Assembly (NCBI GenBank): GCA_029379385.1
Contig: CM055607.1
Location: forward strand, 10,478,001-10,542,000
Length of the DNA stretch: 64,000 bases
Direction: 5' to 3'
From: Quillaja saponaria
Taxonomy: Eukaryota; Streptophyta; Magnoliopsida; Fabales; Quillajaceae
This document shows, piece after piece, positions 1-10,099 of this stretch (within the stretch, counting starts at the first letter, position 1; each line of letters begins with the position of its first letter). A program made the translations under genes and the position numbers. Under the pieces are notes generated by a model. The model saw only the letters and a list, made by a program, of their open reading frames with translations, had not been told where the DNA came from and did no database searches.

Positions 1-430
1 GGAACATGACCATGAAGTAATAGAGTGCGAGCTGTTTCAATTAAATGTCTGTTTTTGCGCTCAGCAACTCCATTTTGTTGAGGAGTGTGAGAACAAGATG
101 ATTGATGCAGCATACCTTGAGATGTCATAAAGTGCTGAAATGAAGTAGAAAAATATTTACGTGCATTATCACTACGTAAAATACGAATAGAAACACCAAA
201 TTGTGTTTTAATTTTAGCACAAAACTATTGGAATATAGAAAATAACTCAGAACGATTTTTCATTAAAAATAACCACGTGCAACGAGAATAGTCATCAATA
301 AAGGTTACGAAATACTAAAATCCCAAAAATGAACTAACACGACTAAGACCTCAAACATCAGTATGAACAAGATGAAAGGGACTCTGCTCTAAAATGACTA
401 TGCTTTGGAAACGAAGCACGTATGTACTTG
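1..430 (-). pseudogene. Copia integrase core fragment
   Basis: Translating the minus strand in pieces gives a Ty1-copia integrase core: a VTFIDDYSRCTWLFLMK block, then RILRSDNARKYFS, then HTPQQNGVAERKNRHLIE at the window edge. Several stops and frame changes break it, so it is not an intact ORF. It continues off the left end of the window. In family terms the catalytic Asp in RSDNA and Glu in NGVAERK are visible. Order along the minus strand (gag tail, protease, pre-integrase, integrase) is the normal copia order. Confidence 0.85.
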
Positions 431-452
431 CCAAGCTGACATGATTCACAAT

Positions 453-900
453 TTAAAATTGACTGTGAATGAGAATAGTTGATACATCTGTAGAGCAAGC
501 CGCTGAAGATGTAGGTAGTGTGGTAAGATGGTAGAGGCCCTGTGACTCACGCCCTATGCCAATCATTCGTCCCGTACGTCGGTCCTGTATAGTAAAAGAA
601 TCATCAATGAAAGTGACAGAAAAATTGAGAGAACGAGTCAATTGACTAATAGAAATCAGATTGAATGAACATTCAGGGATATAAAGCACAGATTTTAAAG
701 GCAAAGAAGATAATGGTGTAGCTTGACCTATACCTTTAGCAATGGTTATGGAAGCCATTAGCTATAGTGATAGTGGAAAAGCGATGATGGATTACTAATA
801 CTAGAAAAAAGTTTGGGATTACCAGATATGTGATCAGAGGCACCAGAATCAAGAATCCAAGTGTCAGAAGGGATCTGAGAGAGGCAAGCGACATAATTGC
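453..900 (-). pseudogene. Copia protease and GAG-pre-integrase fragment
   Basis: The minus-strand reading between about 890 and 770 contains WILDSGASDHISGN, the aspartic protease active site of plant copia elements. It is followed at 758-453 by an open stretch containing KSVLYIPECSFNLISISQL and GRMIGIGRESQGLYHL, the GAG-pre-integrase zinc-binding region that normally lies between protease and integrase. The two stretches are in different frames, so this is a decayed polyprotein. Confidence 0.85.
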
Positions 901-904
901 CATG

Positions 905-1204
905 AGAAGATTACTGGGTAGCTTGATACTGTAGGAACTTATTATATTCAGTAGCTGATAATGAGACATTAATAGGCTTGTCTTTAGATGGTGAAACTTC
1001 AAGTGAATTGGCTGATTGAACAATGTTAGTTGTAGTAATAATAGGGGATCTAGAAAATACAGAGGTAAAAGTACTAGGTTTTGACATACTGATTTCAGAT
1101 TTTTTAGAGGCAGACATACCGATGAACAGTACCCTCGATGAATAATAATCGTACTGCTGGAATGAAACACAGCAATAGAGAGACACGCTTGGAATGAAAC
1201 ACAA
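905..1204 (-). pseudogene. Copia gag C-terminal tail
   Basis: A short open stretch ends with LSATEYNKFLQYQATQ just before the protease block, the position of the gag tail in copia polyproteins. Most of gag (nucleocapsid, zinc knuckle) is missing: only about 50 bases separate this stretch from the LTR. A 13-base direct repeat (tggaatgaaacac) occurs at about 1159 and 1190. A large internal deletion between LTR and gag tail is inferred. Confidence 0.55.
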
Positions 1205-1255
1205 CGGAAAATAAAAAATTAGGGTTTTTTTTCTGTGAAAACTAAAAATTATGCA

Positions 1256-1460
1256 TGTTGAATATAAGAAGAATATATATTCAGATTATTTTAAATGTAC
1301 AAGAGGGAGCCTCTATTTATAGGCTAAAGTGTTTAACCTAACATAGTGAACCTAGACTAAATATCAACCAAATACGTAATAGAAATTACACATAAATAAG
1401 AAAACTATAAATAAGGAAATTTGACCCACTAATTAAGCTGCCTATATTTAGGCTCTAACA
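1256..1460 (-). repeat. Copia LTR, minus orientation (family A)
   Basis: On the minus strand this starts TGTTAGAGCC and ends TTCAACA. It shares a core (TTTGGTTGATATTTAGTCTAGGTTCA, written here only in part as GATATTTAGTCTAGG) and the TATA-like CCTATAAATAGAGGCTC segment with the LTRs at 19277-19498 and 63750-64000. No tRNA primer binding site follows it toward the gag/pol side. A polypurine tract (CTTGAGGGGGAG) sits instead on its outer side at 1461-1474, the arrangement expected of a 3' LTR whose own internal region lay to the right. Confidence 0.75.
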
Positions 1461-2700
1461 CTCCCCCTCAAGCTGGACTTATTCCCAGTATTATTTGTCT
1501 AGTTAGAGATGCAAGAGCAAATTTCCAATATTCCAGCATTTAATCCATTTTTTTACTTGTCATGTATCTTTTGTTTTCTAAGTCTTAGTCTCCATTATGA
1601 TTTGAGTTAAGGTAACATTTAAGTCTTGGTAATTGGTGACTAACTTGTATGTGTCTTAGAACTAGTTTAAGTCATTACTGCCCACAAGTTCTATTAATAT
1701 GAACACATTTAGTTATATAGGTTAAAAGTTAAAAATAAACTCTCTAATTTAGGTGCAGCAATAACTAATACAAAATTGAAAGATGTCTAAAATAATTTAT
1801 TCTAAAGACAAGTACTTTCAACCATTGAAGCATAGAGGATTATCGTTTGACTTCTATAAGAAACTGCAGCAAGTGGAATTACATAAGTTAAATGACAATA
1901 GATTACTATTAGGTGATAATTGGAACATATGGAGTAACATTTAGATTATAACTTACTCAGCTGGAAGGAGACCATTAATCTGCCATGGATGGAGAGAAAA
2001 AGAAACCATGTAACCCACCACTTTCACACACACTAGCTACACAGTACAGGGGCTTATAGTTTGGTGGTTGGTTGCTTGACTCAACTAAGCTTGCTGCGGC
2101 ACTTACAAGGCAAGAGCAGCCCTTTTAAGAGGAGTCCGTGATGGAGGCAAGGTGTAGGAAAACAAAATTGCTACCTCTGCAGAGTTAAATTTCAGCCCAC
2201 GGTTGCTCTTATAGCCAAGATGAAGTGAGGGAGGAAGAAAAGAACTAAGAGCAGGGGACAAATTTGAAGACAGCAACAAACTACTGCTAATTGAGGCAAG
2301 ATAGGCTGAACTCTAGCTCCCTAGATCCTCTATGAATGGACGGCCTAAGAACAAGAAGGATGAAGGAAGCTCTCCAATTTGATAAACTTAGCTACAAGAT
2401 AGGTGGAATCCACAGCCACAACGAGAAGCAATAAGGGCAAGAACGGGACACAGTATTGTAGAAAAATGAAGAAGGAAAAGAGAGACGGTGAAGAAAAAAT
2501 TGATACCAAAAAAATGGGAAAGAAGACAAGACAAAACAAAATATATAAGTCAAAGTCTCTCTTTGTTTCTTTGTTTCTTCTTCTTTTTTTTCTAAAAAAA
2601 AAAAAAAAACATATGTCGAAGTATCGGGTTATGACAGATAAGGTCAAAAGGGTAGACTGAGAATAATTACTAAAATATTCTAGACTGAGTCTATTCGTAA
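1461..2700. other. Unassigned sequence, probably old transposon DNA
   Basis: I recognise no gene. The first 14 bases read as a polypurine tract on the minus strand. The part at 1990-2400 is more GC-balanced and could be transcribed, but gives no long ORF and no recognisable protein. At 2530-2605 there is a pyrimidine-rich tract and a run of about 16 A. ORFs here are low-complexity. Confidence 0.4.
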
Positions 2701-3640
2701 GCTTATCTATCCCTATCCCAAAAACTCTATTTTCTAATAGAGCCAAAAATCTTGTTTGAACTTGGCTCGATGACTTGGGAGAGCCGAACTGAGCTTAATT
2801 GAATCAATCTCGAACGCTAAAGCTTGGCTCATGAGCCAGCCCTATACATGTAAAGAAAATCTTCATAAATTTTCTAGTTCTATTGTGGATAATCTTGTCT
2901 TTAACCGGACTGAAAAGATAATTAATCGATTCATGTGTAGACACCCAAATTCTACAAATTTATTAATTGGCTAATTATGGCTAATTGATACTAAAATATA
3001 ATATTTTATATTGATTACTCAATTACAATTAGCCAATTAAATTGTGATTGGAATCAATATTACAACTTGGCTCAATCAAATGTTGATTAGTCAATCCCAT
3101 GTGAAATTAATTGTTGATTGGAGACAAAATACTGGATTAATTTGATATTAATTAAAAATAAATTGTCATTACTTTATTGATTGAATTAGATGAATACATT
3201 CTTTTCTTTAAATAATATTAATTCAGAGGTTGTATCCATATATTTTAAAAATATAATATAATTGTTATTTTTTCCGTTACTTTCAAGCACTAATTTTTTA
3301 TTCACAATGTGTATTAGCTGGATCAACACATACCTCTAAATAAATAAATAAATAAATTTAAACATGTTGGTTCCTACCTACCAATTATAGGGACCTTATT
3401 CGAAATTATTATTTAGCGTTTATGGATTCAAGATGGAATGATCAAATTATAGTATCTTATATTAAATTGATAGACTTAAACTTATCGCGACTAAATTGAT
3501 AAAACTCAAATTTTTTATGAATTAAAATAGTAATTTAATAAAAATAATAATAATCCAATTTTGTAGTGTTGGGCCAAGGAACTTGGATTTGGCCTCGTCA
3601 AACACGTGGGAAAAAGAAAATGAAAACAGATAACATTACA
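2700..3640. other. Intergenic AT-rich sequence
   Basis: No coding potential seen. The part at 2740-2850 has a repetitive 'gagcc/ggctc' flavour common in decayed plant repeats. The part at 2950-3130 has several copies of ATTAGCCAATTA/TTGATTGG-like words on both strands, giving weak inverted symmetry. I cannot assign a family. Confidence 0.35.
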
Positions 3641-4193
3641 TCAATTAATGAAAAATAATGGACAATATTAGTATCGTTGACAAATTGAGTACTAGGAATC
3701 TGTCAGTGAGGGACAAATTAATTAATGAGTTTATTATAAACTTAGAAATAATTTCCACCTCTACTTCAAAATTATTCTTTAAGTTGGCATTATTTTTTAT
3801 TATATTGTTTAACGCACTTACCTTTTTTTTTTTTTTTTTTTTTATATATTGTTGTAAATATTTCACTCAAAACTGATGAGTACAGTCACCGAAAATTGAT
3901 GACATGCCAAATTTTTTACACATCATAATAATATTTTTCTCTTTCTTATATATAAATTTTTTTATTTTTCAGTATTTTCCTTGTTATTTCTCATAATTCT
4001 CAAAATTCTTTATTGATGAACATTAATTAAACTGCATTTTTTTCTTTATTTTTTTACCTTAACTTGATTCTTTTTTTAACAAAAATTAAAATACATATTG
4101 AAAAACATCAATGACATAATGTTTCTCTTTTTCTTAATTTTTTTATTTTTCTGACATTATTCACCATGAAACTAAAATATATCAATTTGGGCA

Positions 4194-4262
4194 TAACTCA
4201 AGTGGCATGATACAAGAGCCTAAGGCTCTTCCACCCCCCCCAAGGTGCTGGGTTTGAACCCC
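4194..4262 (+). repeat. tRNA-derived SINE-like head (A and B boxes)
   Basis: taactcaagtgg at 4194-4205 fits a pol III A box and ggtttgaacccc at 4251-4262 fits a B box, at tRNA-like spacing. The intervening sequence does not fold as a functional tRNA as far as I can see. It sits inside the foldback element and its B-box side is carried into the tandem copies that follow. Confidence 0.5.
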
Positions 4263-4990
4263 ATCAAAATTATGAATATATAATTTTTTACAAAATTCAT
4301 AAATTTTGTCTCATATTAGATAATTATAAAAATGAAAAGGGACAGGAAAAAAATAAATGTCATATTAGTTAATATTTTTTAATATTTATTTGAGATATTT
4401 AATTAATGAAGTAACCAGATAAATGTTGAAAAATACAATAAAAAAACTAGATTAAAAAAAAGTAATGATGTATAAAAAAGAATTATGGGTTTGAACACTG
4501 ACAAAATTATGAATATATAAAAATTTTAATTTTTCACAAAATTCATAAGTTTTGTCTCATATTAGGTCATGATAAAAAAAAATGAAAAGGAAAAGCAAAA
4601 AAATAATGTCTTATTAGTTGATATTTTTTAATATTCATTTGAGATATTTAATTAATGAAATAATCATATAAATGTTGAAAAATACAATAAAAAAAAACTA
4701 GATTAAAAAACAGTAATAATGTAGAAAAAAGAATTATGTCACCATTTTCAAACGATATAAAAAAAAAGAAAAAAAAAAGATGAATTCTTCAAACGATATA
4801 GAAAAAGGTGAGTGCCTACTAATACTTTTTAATATTCATTTTAGATATTTAATTAATGAAATAACAAGATAAATGTTGAAAAATACAATAAAAAACTAGA
4901 TTAAAAAAACAATAACGATGTATAAAAAAGAATTAAGTCACCATTTTCAAACGATGTAAAAACAAAAAAAAATGAATGCCTCAAACAATA
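4246..4990 (+). repeat. Tandem repeat, about 240 bp, roughly 2.6 copies
   Basis: The unit from ggtttgaac...atcaaaattatgaatatataa to gaattatg at 4246-4486 is repeated at 4487-4740, again starting with ggtttgaacac. A third, shortened copy runs from about 4825 to 4960 (aatattcattttagatattt to aagtcaccattttcaaacga). Shared landmarks are tttgtctcatattag, gatatttaattaatgaa and aaatacaataaaaa. No protein is encoded. Confidence 0.8.
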
Positions 4991-5106
4991 TAAAAAGGGG
5001 TGAGTACCTATTTTGAAAATGATGTCTAAGTTGAGGTTGTCAAACAATATTAATTTTTAATTAATTTTTTAAGTAAGGGGTAATGTGCTTCTTTATCATC
5101 ATACTA

Positions 5107-5123
5107 GTAAAGATGAGATTAAC
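5107..5123 (+). promoter_or_regulatory. Conserved KTI upstream box
   Basis: gtaaagatgagattaac lies 172-188 bases upstream of the KTI-1 start, and an identical copy is at the same relative place in KTI-2 (15197-15213). Related boxes reading gtgaagataagattaac (with a GATAAG I-box core) occur at 8653, 18294 and 38177 in decayed upstream units. Conservation suggests a promoter element; function is inferred. Confidence 0.4.
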
Positions 5124-5246
5124 GAATCCGGCCACTAATTAGAGACTCAATTTTCTTTTTAACATGCTTGCATATTCTTGAACAACAATGATCAATCCCC
5201 TGGGATGCATCATCGGTTCCAGTGCTTTACATCCATTTTAATACTC

Positions 5247-5254
5247 TATAAATA
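5247..5254 (+). promoter_or_regulatory. TATA box of KTI-1
   Basis: TATAAATA 48 bases upstream of the ATG in ctctataaatacc. The same box in the same context precedes KTI-2. The 5' leader would be only about 15-20 bases. Confidence 0.8.
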
Positions 5255-5294
5255 CCAAGCTCCTCAGAGCCCATCCATTCACAAATTAAAAAGA

Positions 5295-5942
5295 ATGAAG
5301 ACTTCATTCCTAGCTGCTCTAACCACGTTCCTTCTCTTTCCCCTGATATCCGCAAAGCCATCGGTAGGTCAAGCTCAAGTGCTTGACACCAATGGCAACC
5401 CAGTCGAATGGGGCAAAAATTATTATATCTTGCCTTTTATTCGGGAACCTTTGGGTGGCGGGCTTATCCTTGGAAGCCATAACAATAGAAGCTGCCCATT
5501 ATATGTTACCCAAGAGCTTTCCGACGTCGAGAAAGGCTTGACGGTAGTATTTTCACCCAGAATTTCTGGACTACCTACCGTCTCCATATTAGATCCTTTG
5601 ATCATCACAACCACAAGTCCAAATATTGCGACATGTGAGATTTTATTGGTCTGGCTGCTAGTCCCACAAAACAGGCTGTGGCTTGTGAGTACTGGTGGGA
5701 ATTCTGCTGCTCTAAACAGTGTGTTTATGATTGTGCCTTACAAATCATATTACTACAATATAGTGTTCTGTCCAGGTTTGTCTGTCATCCCATCCATGTG
5801 TCAGGGTCTCGGAATGTATTATGGTAAGGATGGGACTAGATATTTGGCTCTAGGTGATGATATCGAACCATTCAAATTTGTGCTCCAAAAGGCGGATGAC
5901 ACTAAATCTCAGAACCCACAGTATTTAGAAACTATGGCGTGA
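5295..5942 (+). CDS. Kunitz-type protease inhibitor KTI-1 (miraculin-like)
   Basis: This intact, intronless gene encodes 215 residues, the usual KTI length. The ATG at 5295 is chosen because it begins a clean signal peptide (MKTSFLAALTTFLLFPLIS) and is matched by KTI-2; an open frame extends further up but has no ATG at its beginning and lies across the TATA box. The Kunitz signature is LDTNGNPVEWGKNYYIL. Four Cys (SCPLY, ATCE, FCPG, MCQG) fit the two conserved disulfides. The loop VFSPRISGLP keeps an Arg-Ile pair where soybean trypsin inhibitor has its P1 Arg63-Ile64, so trypsin-like targets are plausible (inference). The C-terminus is YLETMA. Expected location is secreted or vacuolar, acting on serine proteases of herbivores or pathogens, or endogenous ones. 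Its closest relative in the window is KTI-2, 10.1 kb downstream. Confidence 0.95.
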   Translation: MKTSFLAALTTFLLFPLISAKPSVGQAQVLDTNGNPVEWGKNYYILPFIREPLGGGLILGSHNNRSCPLYVTQELSDVEKGLTVVFSPRISGLPTVSILDPLIITTTSPNIATCEILLVWLLVPQNRLWLVSTGGNSAALNSVFMIVPYKSYYYNIVFCPGLSVIPSMCQGLGMYYGKDGTRYLALGDDIEPFKFVLQKADDTKSQNPQYLETMA

Positions 5943-6064
5943 GATCGATTCAGGTGATGTAACGCAATTAATAGTTAAGTATGTGCTCTGCCTAAGAGTA
6001 GAGTTGGCATTTGTATTTTCTGTATTTTGTCCTTCGTTGTTGTACTTTTGTTGTTTTCTGAAGA

Positions 6065-6070
6065 AATAAA
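6065..6070 (+). terminator. Polyadenylation signal of KTI-1
   Basis: AATAAA 122 bases after the stop, within ctgaagaaataaattat, which is conserved after KTI-2. Confidence 0.6.
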
Positions 6071-7420
6071 TTATAAAGAATAAATATGCATAGTTGATAC
6101 AGTATTTAAAACATTTAATATTATCACATGGCAATATCTATACAATGGCACTTTGTGTCCTTATTTGATTAGTTTAGCTAGTTTTTAATTTTTCCTCTAA
6201 CCATGTCACGTGCCTGATACATGAAAACAACACAAGTGTTATCCTTCATTAATATATGAATATTGGGTAGTTTTAACAAGCGTGTGGATGTTATTAATAT
6301 CTATTATTTCAAGGGGAGCAACAAATTATCCAGCTTCATCTTCTCAATAAAATTACAAAACTAAGGGTAAAGATAATGAATTTTAGTAGAAACTTAAAAT
6401 ATTATATATTTTAATTTTGCACGTTTGATTCACCCAACACATATATAATTCCTACTTCCTAGCTAGCTAGTAGCATAATGACAATCCTTTTATTGTCGGT
6501 CTACTTATGGCACAGGTGAAATAAATAGGATTTTGTAAATTATCAACTCATAAATTAAATAACATTGAAATCATATACAATTATTAGAATAAATGCTATA
6601 AATTTTTTATTTATAGTATCTTAACAATAATTAATTAGCCATTTTTCAAGTTAATTAGCCCACCATTAAATGTCTTGTTGTGCATAAATAAATGCATTGA
6701 AAATCACATGCCAATTATGTTGGATGACTCATTCAATTGGTAATGGGTAATTCTACCCATAATAGAGGAGAGATTGACAAAGTTTATAATGCATTAATTG
6801 AAGCATAGAACTTATAGAGTTAATATATTTGGTGGTAAAAAATGTATGTTACTCTACCTTGATATATAGGATTGCTAAATTTATTGTAAGGGGTTAGACA
6901 TAAGCAAATAAAGACTGAATAAACTGAATCTAGTTACTAACTGGTTAGAAATTTTGAATTTGAGCACCCCAAACCCGAAAAATAAAATAGATATATCCTT
7001 AAGGCAGATTTCAAATTGCTATTTTGAAAGAAAAAAAAAATGTATTTAGTATTGTGGTTACCTTAGACATTCTCATTAACCACCATATTTTATATAAAAG
7101 GTTAAAAACCCAAAATATAAATTAATGTGTTCTCTCTAATTCATACTCTTCTATGATTTTACAGTTTATTTTAAATTATTCTGAATAAAATATAAATGTA
7201 TTCCAAAATGGAATAATGTCAAATTTTCAGTTTTTTTTTTTTCTTTTTCGATAACAAAAATTAAAAGTGAATTTTTTTCAAGTTTACTTTAGATAATTTA
7301 TTTTTCAGATTCTAAATATTTATGTGCTATTTTTTGGAAGAAAAAAAAAAGGAATTTTATATAGTGATGCACATTTAATTCTCCCAATATATTCGTAATT
7401 ACTAGCCTTGTAACAATTAA
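6071..7420. repeat. KTI-1 downstream flank, left copy of segmental duplication
   Basis: No gene. The sequence aligns by eye with 16550-17930 downstream of KTI-2 (shared words: catggcaatatctatacaa, ccatgtcacgtgcctgatac, gattcacccaacacatat). The subsegment 6640-6830 has a further copy at 11265-11430 (agcccaccattaa, tgtcttgttgtgcataaat, attcaattggtaatg). Confidence 0.7.
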
Positions 7421-7725
7421 CGGGACCATGCATGTGATTGAAATAGGACGTTTAGTAATCTTGGATTTGTTTTTTCTAGTTAGCCTCTGCATATTGTCTT
7501 CTTATACATAATATCTAAACAAATGCATTAAAATCACATGCTAATATTTGATTATTCATTCGATTGGTAATGGATGATAGAGGGAGAGATAAAGAAATAT
7601 TATAATGTATTGACATACAATATATATACATCGATTAATGAAAAATATGGGAGGAAAATCTTGTTGACTAGGTGAATAACAGGAATCTGCTAGCCATAAA
7701 TTGATTAATTAATTATTTTTTTTAA
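7420..7725 (+). repeat. Decayed KTI upstream unit
   Basis: Starts cgggaccatgcatgtgattg and includes gtaatcttggatttgttttt, ttgtcttcttatacataat, aaatgcattaaaatcacatgc, then cttgttgactaggtgaataa and aggaatctgctagccataaat. Nearly the same chain occurs at 17935-18260. There is no gene body after it: the foldback element follows. Confidence 0.65.
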
Positions 7726-7734
7726 AATTAAATA

Positions 7735-8420
7735 TTGTTTGAGAATCTCAATTTAACATTATTTTTAAAGTAGGCACTCACTTTTCTCTTTTTAAATCAT
7801 TGAAGGCACTCAATCAAAAATATTAATAAGTATAATCACAGAAAAATTATGATATGATAATAGTTTTTTACACATCATTATTGTTTTTTTCTCAATCTTT
7901 TGAATTTTCATCTATATTTATTTTTATCATTATCATTATATGAGACAAAACTCACGAATCTTGTGAAAAATTAAATATTTTTTATATATTCATAAAATTT
8001 TGTTTTATGCAGAATAAAATCAGAAAATATAGAAACATATAAAACTTAGGAAAAAAAAAAAAAACATAATCATGTCATTGATGTTATACAATATGTATTT
8101 TAATTTTTTTTAATTTTATAAAAGAATCAAGTTAAGGTAAAAAAAGAAAAAAAAAAACGATGTAGTTATGATGCTCATCAATAATGAATTTTGAAAATTA
8201 ACTAAAACAAGACTAAAAAAATGTACATACAAAAGAAAGAGAAAAAAAGGTATTGTGATATGTAGAAAAATTGACATTATTACCATTTTTTGGTGACTAT
8301 ACTCATCTAGTTTTTAATTGAGTGCCTCAAACGATATAAAAAAGAAATGTGAGTAACTCAAACGATATAATAAAAAAAGTTGAATGCTTACTTTAAGAAT
8401 GATTTCTTACTCAAACATTT
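7735..8420. repeat. Foldback (MITE-like) element, second copy
   Basis: The left end gtttgagaatctcaatttaa...aaagtaggcactcac is the imperfect inverted complement of the right end (gttgaatgcttactttaag...cttactcaaac). The arms are about 300 bp each and close to palindromic. The element has no ORF of note. It is related to 3658-5045 and 39850-40420. Confidence 0.65.
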
Positions 8421-8489
8421 AAAAAATAAATTATATATGTATATATTAGCAAATTTGATTCTCTCAATTAATATATTCATAGCCAGTAG

Positions 8490-8720
8490 ACTAATAAAAA
8501 TTAACGGGACCACGTTAGAAATAGTTATATAGCTTAGTACTTTTGAACTGGAATCTAGTTGAGAATTAGAAATTTGTCAGTTATTGGAGGACAATTAGTT
8601 AATTAATTTTTTCCATAACGGGTTGCATGCATGAGTCTTCATCACTATACAAGTGAAGATAAGATTAACAAACCAATAATTTATGAATAATTCAATTGTC
8701 AAATATAATTATAATCCTAA
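8490..8720 (+). repeat. Decayed KTI upstream unit
   Basis: ttaacgggaccacgttagaaatag, aaatttgtcagttattggagg, and gtgaagataagattaac (8653-8669) follow the same order as upstream of KTI-1/KTI-2, but no KTI coding region follows. Confidence 0.55.
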
Positions 8721-9267
8721 TTAAGTTAAGGTTAGGATTAAGGGTAATTTGTTTATCAAATAAAAAATATAAAATGACAATTAATTGTTATATTCTCATT
8801 AATTATAATGAGAAATTAATTGTAAGTATTTAAATATATTCTTATAGAGATTTGTAATTTATTAGATTTTTATTTACTAATAATTAATTCTTAATTAGTG
8901 CCATTCAGTTTTTCTAGTTAATTATTAGCCTGCAATAAATTGTTTTCTTGTTCTTAAATAAATGCGTTCAAAATCACTTGTCAATTTAAATGGATACATC
9001 AGAGTTTTTACTTTTTAATGTGGGTAAGATATTGTTCCGCCAATTTATGTTCAAAATTACTTGTCAATATAAATTAAGAAGTAATATTTGATGCACTATT
9101 ATTCAACATTTACATTGCCAGCAAATAAAATGTGACATGCATCATTAACATTGACTATTATCATTAATTTTAGTGAAGTGGGCTAATATATTATAAATTT
9201 ATAATCGTGTTTATTAATTATACTGAATGATCACCCGCTGATCAATATCAACGTACTAGTAGTGGGA
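8720..9267. other. AT-rich intergenic DNA
   Basis: Nothing recognisable beyond scattered partial matches to the KTI upstream unit (for example aaatgcgttcaaaatcactt near 8962). Confidence 0.4.
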
Positions 9268-9283
9268 TAGTTGTCTTCATTTT
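9268..9283. repeat. Target-site duplication, left (LINE)
   Basis: tagttgtcttcatttt, repeated exactly at 9663-9678. Sixteen bases is typical of LINE insertion. Confidence 0.85.
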
Positions 9284-9662
9284 GTTTTTTATTTTTAGTT
9301 TTTGAAAGCTAGATATATTGAATTAGAACTCAAACAGAGTTAAAAGAACAAAATAGGCAATGCCTGACTTGCAAGACATACCACAGAACCAGAGACATAA
9401 GCAAATACAAAACCCAGGCATCAGTGGAAGATCTGCCTCGAAATCAAACCCTTGAAAAACTTTCCCTTTGTGGTTATACAACAATCCCCAGCATTCAAGA
9501 AAAACTGATCACCATCTTTTTGAATTCATGCCTCCAAAAAAACCTACACGGTCTACTCCTTAAATCGCTACATGATTGATCTTAATCTTGCTTCTTAGCA
9601 AAGCTAGGCCTCCAAGTTATTTTGTCTACCAACCCCAAGCTTTGCCATTTGATCTGCCATGT
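9284..9662 (-). mobile_element. 5'-truncated LINE, 3' end with RNase H tail
   Basis: The 379-bp insertion is bounded by an exact 16-bp duplication. On the minus strand it begins ATGGCAGATCAAATGGCAAA, translating MADQMAKLGV, which resembles the end of the RNase H region of plant LINE ORF2 (VAD-MAK-G). The rest is non-coding with stops, ending in an A-rich tail (seen as gtttttttatttttagttttt on the plus strand). Length and structure show 5' truncation on insertion. Confidence 0.8.
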
Positions 9663-9678
9663 TAGTTGTCTTCATTTT
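9663..9678. repeat. Target-site duplication, right (LINE)
   Basis: Exact copy of 9268-9283. Confidence 0.85.
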
Positions 9679-9799
9679 TTTAGTTACATATTTTAATGAT
9701 TTGTGCAGAAAAAACATTATGTATTTTATTTTTTGATGTATTAATAAAAGTATATGTTTTAGCACAATTGATTCTCCGAATATCTATATATATATATAT

Positions 9800-10095
9800 T
9801 CGGGACCAGTAGCATAATAAAAATTAAGGAGACCACGGATGAATTTGTTTTTCATGTATCCACCATTGCCTTCTAGTGCATAAAATCCAAAAAATGCATT
9901 CAAATCACATGCAGCGTTAACTATTATTGAAAAAAAGGAAGTTGAAACTTGTTGACCAGCTAGTACTAGGATATCTATCAAACATGAATATCAATTAATT
10001 AATTAATTAGATCAATAACGGATAGCATGCTTCTTTGTCATCATACTGCATTTACACAAAAATAATTAAGATTCCTCGTAACTAGGTATTCATTC
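9800..10095 (+). repeat. Decayed KTI upstream unit
   Basis: gcataataaaaattaag, gaccacggatgaatttgttttt, gtgcataaaatccaaaaaat, cttgttgaccagctagtac, then gatagcatgcttctttgtcatcatac. A further short copy starts at about 10130 (cacgtttgattcttcccaacatat). Confidence 0.55.
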
Positions 10096-10099
10096 ATAT

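Larger units (their letters stand above)
3658..5045. repeat. Foldback (MITE-like) element upstream of KTI-1
   Basis: The left arm (about 3740-4160) matches the reverse complement of 8060-8330, and the right arm (about 4740-5035) matches the forward sequence of 8290-8420, so this is a second copy of the inverted-repeat element at 7735-8420. The right terminus carries gtgagtaccta then gatgtctaagttgagg, then gttgtcaaac. The interior was enlarged by a SINE-like head and a tandem duplication (separate entries). No transposase is encoded. Superfamily cannot be assigned because I see no clean target duplication. Confidence 0.6.

Noticed and set aside
2345..2746. 133-codon minus-strand ORF rich in Phe, Leu and Ser, and its plus-strand counterpart at 2403-2660
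   Set aside because: Low-complexity reading of a purine/pyrimidine-rich tract; both strands are open at once; no family features.
4194..4262. A functional tRNA gene
   Set aside because: A and B boxes are present but the arms do not pair as a cloverleaf and a long C run lies between; better explained as a SINE-like head.
5178..5294. N-terminal extension of KTI-1
   Set aside because: The frame is open but begins without ATG and runs across the TATA box; KTI-2 confirms the ATG at 5295.
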